Positions 27,183 through 35,577 of a DNA stretch of 64,000 bases are shown here, piece by piece (positions within the stretch are counted from its first letter, which is position 1; each line of letters starts with the position of its first letter). The notes below the pieces were generated by a model, which was given only the letters and a program-made list of their open reading frames with translations, made no database searches and was not told the origin of the DNA. Source of the DNA: Moraxella sp. VT-16-12 (GTDB lineage: Bacteria > Pseudomonadota > Gammaproteobacteria > Pseudomonadales > Moraxellaceae); NCBI RefSeq assembly GCF_002224245.2, contig NZ_NKHK02000006.1, positions 62,001-126,000 of the forward strand, read 5' to 3'. The position numbers and the translations under genes are program-made.

Positions 27183-27572
27183 ATGAGTATGTTTAAAACT
27201 TTTTTGGGCGGTAAAATTCATCGGGCGACCGTAACAGGTGCAGATTTGAATTATGTTGGTAGCATTACTGTTGATGTGGCTTTGTTGGAAGCAGCAGACA
27301 TTGCCATCAACGAAAAAGTACAGATTGTTAATAATAACAACGGTGAACGTTTGGAAACCTATACCATTGCAGGTAAGCGTGGTGGCGGTGAGGTGTGTCT
27401 TAATGGGGCGGCAGCACGTTTGGTGCAAAAGGGTGATGTGGTGATTATCATGTCCTATGTGCTACTATCCGAAGAGCGAGCCAAAACTCATCAGCCCAAA
27501 GTTGTGCTTGTTAATGAGGATAACACAATACGTGATGTCATTGATTATGAGCCAGCCAATACGGTTTTATAA
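27183..27572 (+). CDS. panD: aspartate 1-decarboxylase (pyruvoyl)
   Basis: 129 residues. The self-cleavage site Gly-Ser is visible in [10 protein letters not shown] (about 24-26), so the serine becomes the pyruvoyl cofactor. Later motifs are [10 protein letters not shown] and [12 protein letters not shown]. PanD makes beta-alanine for pantothenate and coenzyme A. The first half is close to family consensus. It starts two bases after a ribbon-helix-helix gene, which is unusual; panB and panC are not adjacent. A terminator shared with rpsT follows. Confidence 0.97.
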   Translation: MSMFKTFLGGKIHRATVTGADLNYVGSITVDVALLEAADIAINEKVQIVNNNNGERLETYTIAGKRGGGEVCLNGAAARLVQKGDVVIIMSYVLLSEERAKTHQPKVVLVNEDNTIRDVIDYEPANTVL

Positions 27573-27586
27573 ATCACCTATAAATA

Positions 27587-27613
27587 AAAAAGACCTTTGA
27601 TAAGGTCTTTTTT
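27587..27613. terminator. bidirectional terminator between panD and rpsT
   Basis: AAAAAGACCTT, loop TGAT, AAGGTCTTTTT: a perfect 11-bp stem between converging genes. Confidence 0.88.
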
Positions 27614-27623
27614 GTGGGCTAGA

Positions 27624-27890
27624 TTAAGCTTTTAGTGCTTTAATCGCTTTGTTTAGACGGCTCTTATGGCGAGCAGCTTTATTTTTGTGGATAATGCCTT
27701 TGTCTGCCATGCGGTCAATCACAGGAACGGCTTTATTGTAAGCTTCGGTTGCTAGCTCATAAGATTTGCTATCAATCGCACTAACAACACGTTTGATGAA
27801 AGTACGCACCATAGAACGCTGAGAGGCGTTTTGGGCACGGCGTTTAACGTTTTGACGAGCACGTTTGCGTGCTTGGGCTGAGTTTGCCAT
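27624..27890 (-). CDS. rpsT: 30S ribosomal protein S20
   Basis: 88 residues, basic and helical: [20 protein letters not shown], then [11 protein letters not shown] and [19 protein letters not shown]. This is the complete bS20. It starts with ATG, unlike the UUG of E. coli. Monocistronic, with promoter and terminator identified. Confidence 0.98.
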   Translation of the reverse strand: MANSAQARKRARQNVKRRAQNASQRSMVRTFIKRVVSAIDSKSYELATEAYNKAVPVIDRMADKGIIHKNKAARHKSRLNKAIKALKA

Positions 27891-27966
27891 AGTAAATCCT
27901 TAATAAGGTCAAATAAAGGTATGTGCAAGAGTATTGATGAGGAGACACACCCATCACAAAACCGCT

Positions 27967-27995
27967 ATTTTACTAGATTTTTAAGTCAGATACAA
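27967..27995 (-). promoter_or_regulatory. rpsT promoter
   Basis: Read leftward, TTGTAT, 17 bp, TAAAAT, about 77 bp upstream of the rpsT ATG. The -35 lies just beyond the lipoprotein gene stop. Confidence 0.6.
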
Positions 27996-28001
27996 GTTTG
28001 G

Positions 28002-28703
28002 CTAATCAAAAATCTTGTTAAGTGCTTGAAATGGCAGTGTTACCACATCAAACGCCACCGCAAAGGGGAATAAAACAAGTTTTTGTACAGGATTGCTGTC
28101 GCCGTGCTGATAGGTGGATTTTTCTTCATGGGTGTAGATGGTAACAGGATAGGCACGGCTTAATGTTTGTAGGCTTGCTTGATTGGTAACCACAGGGTAG
28201 GACAGCCCTTTAAGTGGAATTTCAAAACAGAAACTTTGGGCATTAAGCTGTTTTTCACTGTGGCTGGTGCATTCTTCTACGCCATTTTGTATAAAGAAGT
28301 TCACTTCATCTTTTTTGACGTCATCTTTTAGTTTGGTGTATTTAAACGCCAAAGAGCCTGTAAAACTGCCGTCATTATTGGCAGAATAAAAATTAAGTGG
28401 TTTGGTAACTTTGATGTTTTTGGGGTCAAGATGTGTCAAAAGTCGCTCAAAACGTCCGCCCCCTTCGGTCAAAACATAACTGTGCTTTTGCCCAACAATC
28501 ACCACCGCATCGGCAGGCAAATTTGACAAACGCAGGCTAGGTTTTCCAAAGGCAAGCACGGTGTCGCTTACTAAGGTTTTTTTTACTTTTTCAGTTCGCA
28601 TACCGCCTGAGTCCTTAGACAATAGAGTATGTGTGGCACAGCCTGACAAGGTGAGTGATGACACCGCTAAGGCGACTAAGGTGAGTTTGCCAAAAGATTT
28701 CAT
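28002..28703 (-). CDS. putative lipoprotein of unknown function
   Basis: 233 residues. The signal ends LTLSGCATHT, a clear lipobox (Cys about 22). The mature protein is mostly beta-looking, with SLRLSNLPADAVVIVGQKHSY and a C-terminal hydrophobic turn LVLFPFAVAFDVVTLPFQAL that recalls the YceK/YidQ class of small lipoproteins, but the body is longer and I do not recognise the family. There are two mature cysteines (EECTSHS, SFCFEIP). Single gene with its own promoter. Confidence 0.75.
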   Translation of the reverse strand: MKSFGKLTLVALAVSSLTLSGCATHTLLSKDSGGMRTEKVKKTLVSDTVLAFGKPSLRLSNLPADAVVIVGQKHSYVLTEGGGRFERLLTHLDPKNIKVTKPLNFYSANNDGSFTGSLAFKYTKLKDDVKKDEVNFFIQNGVEECTSHSEKQLNAQSFCFEIPLKGLSYPVVTNQASLQTLSRAYPVTIYTHEEKSTYQHGDSNPVQKLVLFPFAVAFDVVTLPFQALNKIFD

Positions 28704-28734
28704 AAAAATCCCCTTGTTAAAAATGGATGATTTG

Positions 28735-28763
28735 ATTATAGGGGAATTTGATATTGATGTAAA
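28735..28763 (-). promoter_or_regulatory. promoter of lipoprotein gene
   Basis: Read leftward, TTTACA, 17 bp, TATAAT, 32 bp before the ATG. Confidence 0.65.
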
Positions 28764-28920
28764 TAGGGGTGATTAATTTGTGCATATATGTTTTACAATA
28801 GGGCAATATTTGGGTAATAATTCCATGATTTTGCTCAATTTTTTATCAAAAAATAAGGAGTAAAAAATCCAAAAAATGGTCATCACAAGATTGATGGTTA
28901 AGGATAAATATTTAGGTAGA
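28764..28920. other. AT-rich gap between glycosyltransferase and lipoprotein genes
   Basis: About 157 bp beyond the lipoprotein promoter. No gene or clear hairpin was seen. A GGAG at 28856 has no usable open frame after it. Confidence 0.4.
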
Positions 28921-30126
28921 TTAATGTTTGTTTTTAATACAGACCAAATTATCATGTCTGTCTTTGTCCACAAGTTTACAGTTTGATACAAGTGATTGAT
29001 ACACTGCTAAAGTGCTAGCGACCATTTGCTCAATCAAATACTCATGGGGCATGGCGGGGCGTAGAGGGTTTTGTAGGTGGGATTTGATGGCTCTGCATAA
29101 AGCAAAAGCAGTTTGTTCTTTGACTAAGCCTTGGGGATAGATGGCGGTCAAAATATCAGCAAATGCCCCTTTTGCCCAACCGACCACAGGCGTGCCAAGA
29201 TGGATGGCTTGAATGGCGGTAATACCAATGCTTTCAGGGCGTTCAGCAAGTGCCAGTACAACATTGGCAGATGAGAGCCATTCTTTTAGGTCAGGGGGAT
29301 TTCTGCCGATAAATGTTACTTTATCGCTTAGTCCTAGGGCATATAATCGCTGGGTAAATTCTTCTTGGGCGACATCTTGGTCGGTTAGGTTGTGTTCGGT
29401 ATCTTCGGTGATGATGACATGAATGTTGGGGAATTTTATTTGTAGATTACCCAAAATATCTATCAACCATTCTTGACCATACTGTGTGCCGATGGGTGTT
29501 GGAAAAATGAGCCATTTTTTGTGTTCTAATTCTGGATATTGAGCAAAAACATTGTGCAGCCAATAAACAGACGAATGATGGCGGTAGGGGTATTTTTTTG
29601 GGTCTATGCCACGACGAATACAAACTGTGTGAAAGGGGAATTTTTGAATGTTGTGTTCTTCTTTTTTTTGGGCGAGTTTTTCTTTAAGATATTTATCAAT
29701 ACTTCTAGAAGCGGTAATGATGACATCTGAAAAAAACAACGCTTTACTATAATGATTGAGTGGATAAAATCCATACATGGTTGCCACGATTTTGGGTTTT
29801 TTGTCGGCAGGCAGGGGGCGTGTTGCCCAATGCAATATCCAAGCAGGCGTGCGAGAATGTACATGAACAACATCAGGACAATGCTGTTTGATGAGTTTTC
29901 TAAGTTTAAAAATTTGCCTTAGCGACCACCAAGATTTTTTTGGCATGGGCAAACGATAGTACAAAGTATCATCACGCAGCAGGCGAGTAACCAGCTCATC
30001 ATCAAAAGAAGCCGCACCAATGACGATGGAGCGATGACCTGCTTTGGCTAGGGCGTGGGTGATGGCATAAATGCCCCGTTCAGCTTCATCATGCTTTAAT
30101 GATGACGATAAGTGCATGACTTTCAT
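28921..30126 (-). CDS. glycosyltransferase family 4 protein
   Basis: 401 residues, two-domain GT-B layout. The N-terminal half opens MKVMHLSSSLKHDEAERGIYAI and has DVVHVHSRTPAWILH. The C-terminal half has KVTFIGRNPPDLKEWLSSANVVLAL and the donor-site signature ERPESIGITAIQAIHLGTPVVGW, typical of GT4. Cytoplasmic; likely adds a sugar to lipooligosaccharide or another surface glycan. Donor and acceptor cannot be told. A run of A in the coding strand near 29664-29671 (QKKEEH) is a possible slippage site. It starts 6 bp after bcp; cotranscription is likely. Confidence 0.88.
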   Translation of the reverse strand: MKVMHLSSSLKHDEAERGIYAITHALAKAGHRSIVIGAASFDDELVTRLLRDDTLYYRLPMPKKSWWSLRQIFKLRKLIKQHCPDVVHVHSRTPAWILHWATRPLPADKKPKIVATMYGFYPLNHYSKALFFSDVIITASRSIDKYLKEKLAQKKEEHNIQKFPFHTVCIRRGIDPKKYPYRHHSSVYWLHNVFAQYPELEHKKWLIFPTPIGTQYGQEWLIDILGNLQIKFPNIHVIITEDTEHNLTDQDVAQEEFTQRLYALGLSDKVTFIGRNPPDLKEWLSSANVVLALAERPESIGITAIQAIHLGTPVVGWAKGAFADILTAIYPQGLVKEQTAFALCRAIKSHLQNPLRPAMPHEYLIEQMVASTLAVYQSLVSNCKLVDKDRHDNLVCIKNKH

Positions 30127-30132
30127 GACATA

Positions 30133-30621
30133 TCACAAAAGTTCAAGTAATGTTTTGACATGGTCTTTGGCTTTGACATTGCGATAACTTGCCACCATCT
30201 GTCCATCTTTATCAAACACAAAGGTGGAACGCACCACGCCCAGATGGGTCTTGCCGTACATCATTTTTTCTTTGATGACATCAAAATGTTTGCACAAGGT
30301 TTCGTCTGTGTCGCTGATAAGGGCGATACTAAGCTCTTTTTTGTAAATAAAATTACTGTGAGATTTCACACCATCACGAGATACGCCGATGACCACATAA
30401 CCTTTTTGGGCAAAGCTGGCTAATTCATGACTAAAATCAGTTGCTTGCAGTGAGCAGCCTTGGGTGTTATCCTTTGGGTAAAAATACAAAATTAAGCCTT
30501 TTTTGTGTGCCGTGAGATACTCTTTTAAAACAATATTTTCATCTATCATGCCGTTGTTGCTTTGATAAACCAGTCTAACGGCAAAATCAGGCAGGGCGAT
30601 GGTTTCTTGGGTGTTTTTCAT
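30133..30621 (-). CDS. bcp: peroxiredoxin of the Bcp/PrxQ family
   Basis: 162 residues. The thioredoxin-like fold has the peroxidatic motif FYPKDNTQGCSLQATDF (Cys about 51). In most Bcp proteins the sequence is TPGCTxEACxF, with a resolving Cys five residues on; here that position is threonine, so it works as a 1-Cys enzyme or uses another thiol. KHFDVIKEKMMYGKTHLGVVRSTFVFD follows, normal for the family. It reduces hydrogen and organic peroxides in the cytoplasm. First gene of a two-gene unit with the glycosyltransferase. Confidence 0.92.
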   Translation of the reverse strand: MKNTQETIALPDFAVRLVYQSNNGMIDENIVLKEYLTAHKKGLILYFYPKDNTQGCSLQATDFSHELASFAQKGYVVIGVSRDGVKSHSNFIYKKELSIALISDTDETLCKHFDVIKEKMMYGKTHLGVVRSTFVFDKDGQMVASYRNVKAKDHVKTLLELL

Positions 30622-30779
30622 AAGGATAAATGTGATATAAAATTGCTTATTTTACCTAAAAACATCAAGATTTACTATATGGCAGTTTTGTAAAATTTCT
30701 CAGGAAAAATTTGTCAAAATTGTTGCCATACGGTAAAATTATCCGCTCATTTGATTTGGCAAAAATTTTAAGGCGTTTT

Positions 30780-32093
30780 ATGTCTTTGCTTTCTTTTTTT
30801 AAAATAAATGAACGTGGCTCAACAGTTCGTCAAGAGATTATTGCAGGTTTGACCACATTTTTGGCAATGGTGTATTCGGTGATTGTTGTGCCTAGTATGC
30901 TTGCTGATGCAGGATTTCCTGCCGAATCGGTCTATATTGCTACATGTTTGGTGGCAGGGTTTGGCTCTATTTTGATTGGCGTGTTTGCCAATGTGCCAAT
31001 GGCGATAGGCTGTGCCATCAGTTTGACGGCATTTACGGCATTTAGTCTGGTATTAGGACAAAAAATCGCCATACCTGTTGCTTTGGGGGCGATTTTTTTA
31101 ATGGGGGTGGCATTTACGCTGATTTCAGTAACGGGCATTCGTGCATGGATTTTAAAGAATTTGCCCAGTTCCATTGCTCACGGGGCAGGGATTGGTATCG
31201 GGCTATTTTTGCTACTTATCGCTGCTAATGGTGTGGGACTTGTTGTGGCAAATGATGCTGGATTGCCTGTCAAAATGGGTGAATTTACGTCCTTTGGCGT
31301 GATGATGTCGCTGATCGGTTTGGCAAGTATCATTGGACTTGAAAAACGTCAAGTTAAGGGCGGTATTTTGTGGGTGATTATCGCCATCACCATTGTGGGA
31401 CTGATTTTTGACCCTAATGTAAAATTTGGCGGTTCAGTGTTTAAACTGCCTGTGGTTTCAGGTGAGTCGCTGTTTGGGGCGATGGACATTATGGGGGCAT
31501 TAAATGCGGCGGTGTTGCCTGTGGTGTTTGCTCTTGTGATGACGGCGGTATTTGATGCCACAGGAACGATTCGTGCGGTGGCAGGGCAAGCAGGTTTGAT
31601 TGATAAAGATGGTCAAATCATCGGTGGGGGCAAGGCTTTAACCGCAGATTCTATGTCAAGTTTGATGTCTGGTGTGTTTGGTACAGCACCTGCTGCGGTT
31701 TATATTGAGTCGGCAGCAGGAACGGCAGTGGGTGGCAAAACAGGATTGGTGGCAGTCATTGTGGGTGTGTTGTTTTTGCTGATGTTGTTTTTTCAGCCTT
31801 TGGCATTTTTAGTGCCAAGCTATGCCACCGCTCCTGCACTGATGTATGTGGGTTTGCTCATGCTAAGTAATGTCTCAAAACTTGATTTTGATGACTTTGT
31901 GGGGGCGATGAGCGGTTTGGTTTGTGCAGTATTTATTGTTTTGACAGCAAATATCGTTACGGGCATCATGCTTGGTTTTGGTTTGTTGGTGCTGGGGCGT
32001 GTCATCTGTGGCGAATTTAAAAAACTTAATATTGGTACGGTGATTATTGCAGTGGCACTTGTGGCGTTTTATGCCTTGGGTTATGCCATCTAA
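30780..32093 (+). CDS. NCS2 family purine permease (AzgA-type)
   Basis: 437 residues from the ATG at 30780 (AAGG upstream); upstream in-frame TTG codons add a polar extension not seen in the family. About fourteen hydrophobic segments. AzgA-type motifs are [25 protein letters not shown] and, later, [16 protein letters not shown] and [31 protein letters not shown]. These match adenine or guanine/hypoxanthine proton symporters (PurP/GhxP group). Followed by ispF after 10 bp, so probably one transcript. Confidence 0.9.
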   Translation: MSLLSFFKINERGSTVRQEIIAGLTTFLAMVYSVIVVPSMLADAGFPAESVYIATCLVAGFGSILIGVFANVPMAIGCAISLTAFTAFSLVLGQKIAIPVALGAIFLMGVAFTLISVTGIRAWILKNLPSSIAHGAGIGIGLFLLLIAANGVGLVVANDAGLPVKMGEFTSFGVMMSLIGLASIIGLEKRQVKGGILWVIIAITIVGLIFDPNVKFGGSVFKLPVVSGESLFGAMDIMGALNAAVLPVVFALVMTAVFDATGTIRAVAGQAGLIDKDGQIIGGGKALTADSMSSLMSGVFGTAPAAVYIESAAGTAVGGKTGLVAVIVGVLFLLMLFFQPLAFLVPSYATAPALMYVGLLMLSNVSKLDFDDFVGAMSGLVCAVFIVLTANIVTGIMLGFGLLVLGRVICGEFKKLNIGTVIIAVALVAFYALGYAI

Positions 32094-32103
32094 GGGGTGA
32101 GCG

Positions 32104-32592
32104 ATGATAAAAATCGGACAAGGCATTGATGTTCATGCCTTTACAGATGGGGATTTTGTTGTGCTTGGTGGCGTGCAGATTCCCCACACGCATGGCATCA
32201 AAGCCCATTCAGATGGCGATGTGATATTGCACGCATTGTGCGATGCTCTTTTGGGGGCATTGGCACTTGGCGATATTGGACAGCATTTTCCTGATACTGA
32301 CCCTGCTTTTAAGGGGGCAGACAGTAAAGTGCTACTACAACACGTTTATGAGCTTGTTAAAAATAAAGGCTATGTGTTGGGCAATGCTGACATTACTGTC
32401 ATCGCTGAACGCCCAAAACTTGCCCCACATCACACCGCCATTTGTGAGTGCATTGCAAATAATTTGGGCGTACAACGTGAGCAAATTAGCCTAAAAGCCA
32501 CCACCAATGAAAAAATGGGCTGGATTGGGCGTGGCGAAGGCATTTATGCCAGTGCGGTGGTGTTATTATTTGCACACAATTATCCAAAATAA
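32104..32592 (+). CDS. ispF: 2-C-methyl-D-erythritol 2,4-cyclodiphosphate synthase
   Basis: 162 residues. It opens [11 protein letters not shown], with the metal ligands Asp and His in DVH, and has [32 protein letters not shown] and [17 protein letters not shown]. IspF makes MEcPP in the MEP isoprenoid pathway. In many gammaproteobacteria it is next to ispD; here it follows a purine permease and no ispD is present in the window. Confidence 0.98.
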   Translation: MIKIGQGIDVHAFTDGDFVVLGGVQIPHTHGIKAHSDGDVILHALCDALLGALALGDIGQHFPDTDPAFKGADSKVLLQHVYELVKNKGYVLGNADITVIAERPKLAPHHTAICECIANNLGVQREQISLKATTNEKMGWIGRGEGIYASAVVLLFAHNYPK

Positions 32593-32595
32593 GTA

Positions 32596-32623
32596 TTGAA
32601 AAATATCTTATCACCTTTATAAT
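32596..32623 (+). promoter_or_regulatory. grxD promoter
   Basis: TTGAAA (32596-32601), 16 bp, TATAAT (32618-32623), 33 bp before the grxD ATG. Confidence 0.65.
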
Positions 32624-32656
32624 AGCACAGATTTACTCAATATTTTGGAGACGGTC

Positions 32657-32992
32657 ATGACTGACATTAACCCTGAAATCAAATCTTTGATTGAAAACCA
32701 AATCAAAGACCACGCTGTTTTATTGTACATGAAAGGCACGCCCCAGTTTCCCCAATGCGGTTTTTCTGCTCGTGCCGTAGAAGTACTGACACAAATCGGC
32801 AGACCGTTTGCCTTTGTAAATATTCTAGAAAACCCTGAGATTCGTAGCACCTTGCCACTGATTGCCAACTGGCCAACATTCCCACAACTGTGGGTCAATG
32901 GTGAGCTGATTGGTGGTAGCGATATTATTTTGCAAATGTATCAATCAGGCGAATTAAAGCCATTGATTGAAGAGCATAGCCCAGAAGTTTAA
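32657..32992 (+). CDS. grxD: monothiol glutaredoxin (Grx4 type)
   Basis: 111 residues from the ATG at 32657, chosen because TTTTGGAG lies just upstream. The active site is CGFS (KGTPQFPQCGFSARA) and the glutathione-binding segment NWPTFPQLWVNGELIGGSDI follows. Monothiol CGFS glutaredoxins carry Fe-S clusters, with BolA partners, in cluster trafficking. Own promoter and a perfect terminator. Confidence 0.97.
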   Translation: MTDINPEIKSLIENQIKDHAVLLYMKGTPQFPQCGFSARAVEVLTQIGRPFAFVNILENPEIRSTLPLIANWPTFPQLWVNGELIGGSDIILQMYQSGELKPLIEEHSPEV

Positions 32993-33001
32993 TGCGATTA
33001 A

Positions 33002-33024
33002 AAAACGGTCATCATGACCGTTTT
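33002..33024 (+). terminator. grxD terminator
   Basis: AAAACGGTCA, loop TCA, TGACCGTTTT, then ATTTTT; starts 10 bp after the stop. Confidence 0.88.
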
Positions 33025-33050
33025 ATTTTTGGTGTTTTTATGACAAAAAG

Positions 33051-33059
33051 TGCTATAAT
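33051..33059 (+). promoter_or_regulatory. extended -10 element for dcd
   Basis: TGCTATAAT, full extended -10, 25 bp before the dcd ATG. The same nine bases occur before rpoD and yacG. Confidence 0.6.
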
Positions 33060-33083
33060 ATGCCCTTTTTGTAAGGGGGTTTT

Positions 33084-33653
33084 ATGTCCATCAAATCTGA
33101 CCGTTGGATACGCCAAATGGCACAAGAGCATGGCATGATTGAGCCGTTTGAGCCGCAGCAGGTGCGTTATAATGAGCGTGGTGAAAAGCTAGTCAGTTAT
33201 GGCACGTCAAGCTATGGCTATGATGTTCGCTGTGCCAACGAATTTAAAGTTTTTACTAACGTGCACTCTGCCATTGTAGACCCCAAAAACTTTGATGAAA
33301 GAAGTTTTATTGATATTGTGGGGGACGAGTGTATCATTCCGCCCAACTCCTTTGCTTTGGCTCGTACGGTAGAGTATTTTCGCATACCCCGTGATGTGCT
33401 GACCATTTGCTTGGGCAAATCCACTTATGCTCGCTGTGGTATCATTGTCAATGTTACGCCCTTGGAGCCAGAGTGGGAAGGTCATGTTACTTTGGAGTTT
33501 AGCAACACCACCAATCTACCTGCCCGCATTTATGCTGGGGAAGGCGTGGCACAAATGCTCTTTTTTCAAAGCGATGAAGTGTGTGAGACGTCTTATAAAG
33601 ACCGTGGTGGCAAATACCAAGGGCAAACCGGTGTAACCTTGCCTAAAACTTAA
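33084..33653 (+). CDS. dcd: dCTP deaminase
   Basis: 189 residues. Dcd motifs are present: [15 protein letters not shown], then [28 protein letters not shown] and [21 protein letters not shown] with the catalytic Glu. It deaminates dCTP to dUTP for thymidylate supply. It heads a short operon with the PHA-system protein and dacB. Confidence 0.97.
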   Translation: MSIKSDRWIRQMAQEHGMIEPFEPQQVRYNERGEKLVSYGTSSYGYDVRCANEFKVFTNVHSAIVDPKNFDERSFIDIVGDECIIPPNSFALARTVEYFRIPRDVLTICLGKSTYARCGIIVNVTPLEPEWEGHVTLEFSNTTNLPARIYAGEGVAQMLFFQSDEVCETSYKDRGGKYQGQTGVTLPKT

Positions 33654-33683
33654 TTTCACACTTGCTTTTTATTAGGAAAATTT

Positions 33684-33971
33684 ATGTCAGACATTTATAT
33701 TGAACAAACGCACAATTTTGATTTTGCTACTGCACGCACCCAAGCAAAACAATGGCTTGATGATGCACGCAAAGAATTTGGTTTTGATGCCACTTATCAA
33801 GAAGGGGCAAATCAAGACGTGGTTACCATCAAAAAATCAGGCGTGGACGGACGAGCGGTTTTGACGGCAGATAAAGTGGTGTTTGAAGCTAATTTGGGAT
33901 TTATTGCCAAACCTTTTAAAGGCATGATAAGTGATGGTATCCAAGATGGCTTGATCAAATATTTTAGCTAG
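33684..33971 (+). CDS. polyhydroxyalkanoic acid system family protein
   Basis: 95 residues, soluble. Pattern of the PHA granule-associated small family: an N-terminal IEQTHNFDFATARTQAKQWLDD, a middle EFGFDATY, and an ending EANLGFIAKPFKGMISDGI. The family is named from a Pseudomonas locus, but no phaC or phaZ is here and many members lie in genomes without PHA, so the role is open. AGGA precedes the ATG. It begins 30 bp after dcd and ends 8 bp before dacB. Confidence 0.8.
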   Translation: MSDIYIEQTHNFDFATARTQAKQWLDDARKEFGFDATYQEGANQDVVTIKKSGVDGRAVLTADKVVFEANLGFIAKPFKGMISDGIQDGLIKYFS

Positions 33972-33979
33972 GACATTGT

Positions 33980-35455
33980 GTGAGATATTTTTTGAAATCT
34001 GCCTTGATGATGGTGGGCGTGTTGGCAATACAAACACAAGCAAATTTGCCTGACAGTATCGCCAAAAAAATCAGCGAACTGCAACTCACTGCCGACCAAG
34101 TCAGTTTGTGGGTGGCACCTGTGGGGTCAGATACGCCATTGATTAGCCATCATGCAGACACACTTCGTACGCCTGCTTCTACCCAAAAACTCATCACTAC
34201 CGCCATTGCTTTACAAATGCTGGGTAAAGATTTTCGTTGGTTTACTCACGTTTATCATACAGGTGTTGTGGCAGATGGGGTGTTGTATGGCGATGTCATC
34301 ATTGTGGGGCAAGGTGACCCATCTTTGACACATGAGCGTTTGGTTTCCTTGATGTCTTATTTGCCTGCCAAGGGTATCAGGCACATTCAAGGTGATATCA
34401 TTGTGGATAATCGGGCGTTTTTTAATGTCGCCCAAAACCCAAATGCCTTTGATGGCTATGGTCAAAGAGCCTATAATGCTCAGCCAAATGCTCTGCTTAT
34501 TAATTATGGCACGGTAGAGATTGATGTGTTGCCATCAGGCAGACAGGTATCAACAGGCGAGTTGGACAAAGCAGGCAGACTTGTCATGGGGTTTTTGTCA
34601 ACTGGCGACAATAAAGTGGCGGTCAGAATTTTGCCCCCATTGGCGGATTTTCATGCACCAAGCAGTCTGACTGCCCAAAGCGGTGCGTGTGATGGCGAGC
34701 CATCTTTTCGTTTGTCCGACAATGCTTTACAAAGCACAGGCACGGCACGTTCGGCGTGTGGACGAGTCAGCTATTGGCTAAATTTTGCCGATGGCGATGA
34801 TTTTATGATAAAAGCGGTAAAAGGTGTTTGGCAACAGCTTGACCCAAAATTCACCGGTCAAGTGCGTACGCCCAAAGCTTTTGAGACCCGCCCAAAAACA
34901 CTGCCTTTGTTTAGCTTTCCATCACGAGCATTGTCTCATCAGATTTATGACATTAACCAATATTCCAACAACGTCATGACCGAACAGGTGGCACTGTCTT
35001 TACCTTTGGCAGTGGGGCAAACAGTCAGCACTTATCCCAAAACTTTTGCTCTGATGGATGGTTGGTGGCAGTCGCATTTGTCATCACCTGCTCCCATCAT
35101 GAGCCGAGCATCAGGGCTGTGCCGAGACTGCCAAGTCAGCGTAAAAGCGATGGGTGAACTGTTGGCTTATATGGCAAAACAAGATGATTTTGAGACATTT
35201 AAGCAGTCTTTGCCAGTTGCAGGGCGAACTGGTACGATGGCAAAGCTGGCATATCGTAACGCCAATCACCCCGCCATTGAAAGAGCGTTTATCAAAACAG
35301 GCACCCTAGATGATGTAACGAGTATGGCAGGCTATGTGCTAGACAGTCAAAATAGACTGTATGTGGCGGTTGGCATGGTCAATGCTCCTAATGCATCTGG
35401 TCGGGGGGCGGTGGCGGTTTTAGATGAAATGCTGGCAGTGGTCGCACAATCCTGA
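33980..35455 (+). CDS. dacB: D-alanyl-D-alanine carboxypeptidase/endopeptidase (PBP4 type)
   Basis: 491 residues, starting at a GTG. A signal peptide ends IQTQANLP. All three penicillin-binding motifs are visible: SxxK in TPASTQKLIT (Ser about 67), SxN in QYSNNVMTEQ, and KTG in FIKTGTLDD. A large insertion between the first two motifs is typical of class C PBP4. It trims peptide cross-links of peptidoglycan in the periplasm. Last gene of the dcd group. Confidence 0.95.
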   Translation: MRYFLKSALMMVGVLAIQTQANLPDSIAKKISELQLTADQVSLWVAPVGSDTPLISHHADTLRTPASTQKLITTAIALQMLGKDFRWFTHVYHTGVVADGVLYGDVIIVGQGDPSLTHERLVSLMSYLPAKGIRHIQGDIIVDNRAFFNVAQNPNAFDGYGQRAYNAQPNALLINYGTVEIDVLPSGRQVSTGELDKAGRLVMGFLSTGDNKVAVRILPPLADFHAPSSLTAQSGACDGEPSFRLSDNALQSTGTARSACGRVSYWLNFADGDDFMIKAVKGVWQQLDPKFTGQVRTPKAFETRPKTLPLFSFPSRALSHQIYDINQYSNNVMTEQVALSLPLAVGQTVSTYPKTFALMDGWWQSHLSSPAPIMSRASGLCRDCQVSVKAMGELLAYMAKQDDFETFKQSLPVAGRTGTMAKLAYRNANHPAIERAFIKTGTLDDVTSMAGYVLDSQNRLYVAVGMVNAPNASGRGAVAVLDEMLAVVAQS

Positions 35456-35495
35456 CTAAAATATATACAAAATAATAACAAAATCCATTCATTAT

Positions 35496-35521
35496 GGGGT
35501 GTACAAACCTAAGTGCACCCC
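35496..35521 (+). other. GC-rich hairpin upstream of ClpX-like gene
   Basis: GGGGTGTAC, 8-nt loop, GTGCACCCC (one wobble) between dacB and the ClpX-like gene. There is no T-run after it, so it is not a clear terminator; it may be a leader structure. Confidence 0.5.
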
Positions 35522-35577
35522 CTACAATTAAAGTGTCTAAACATTCACTCAATTTATAGCCAGTTTTGGAGTTGATG

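Noticed and set aside
27183..27572. Toxin-antitoxin pair formed by the RHH gene and its neighbour
   Set aside because: The downstream partner is panD, a clear metabolic enzyme, so no toxin is present.
28773..28991. Small open frames in the AT-rich gap near the glycosyltransferase
   Set aside because: They overlap the glycosyltransferase end, lack ribosome-binding sites and resemble no protein.
29640..29680. Phase-variable homopolymer in the glycosyltransferase
   Set aside because: The A-run of about eight bases is short and the reading frame is intact; noted only as a weak possibility.
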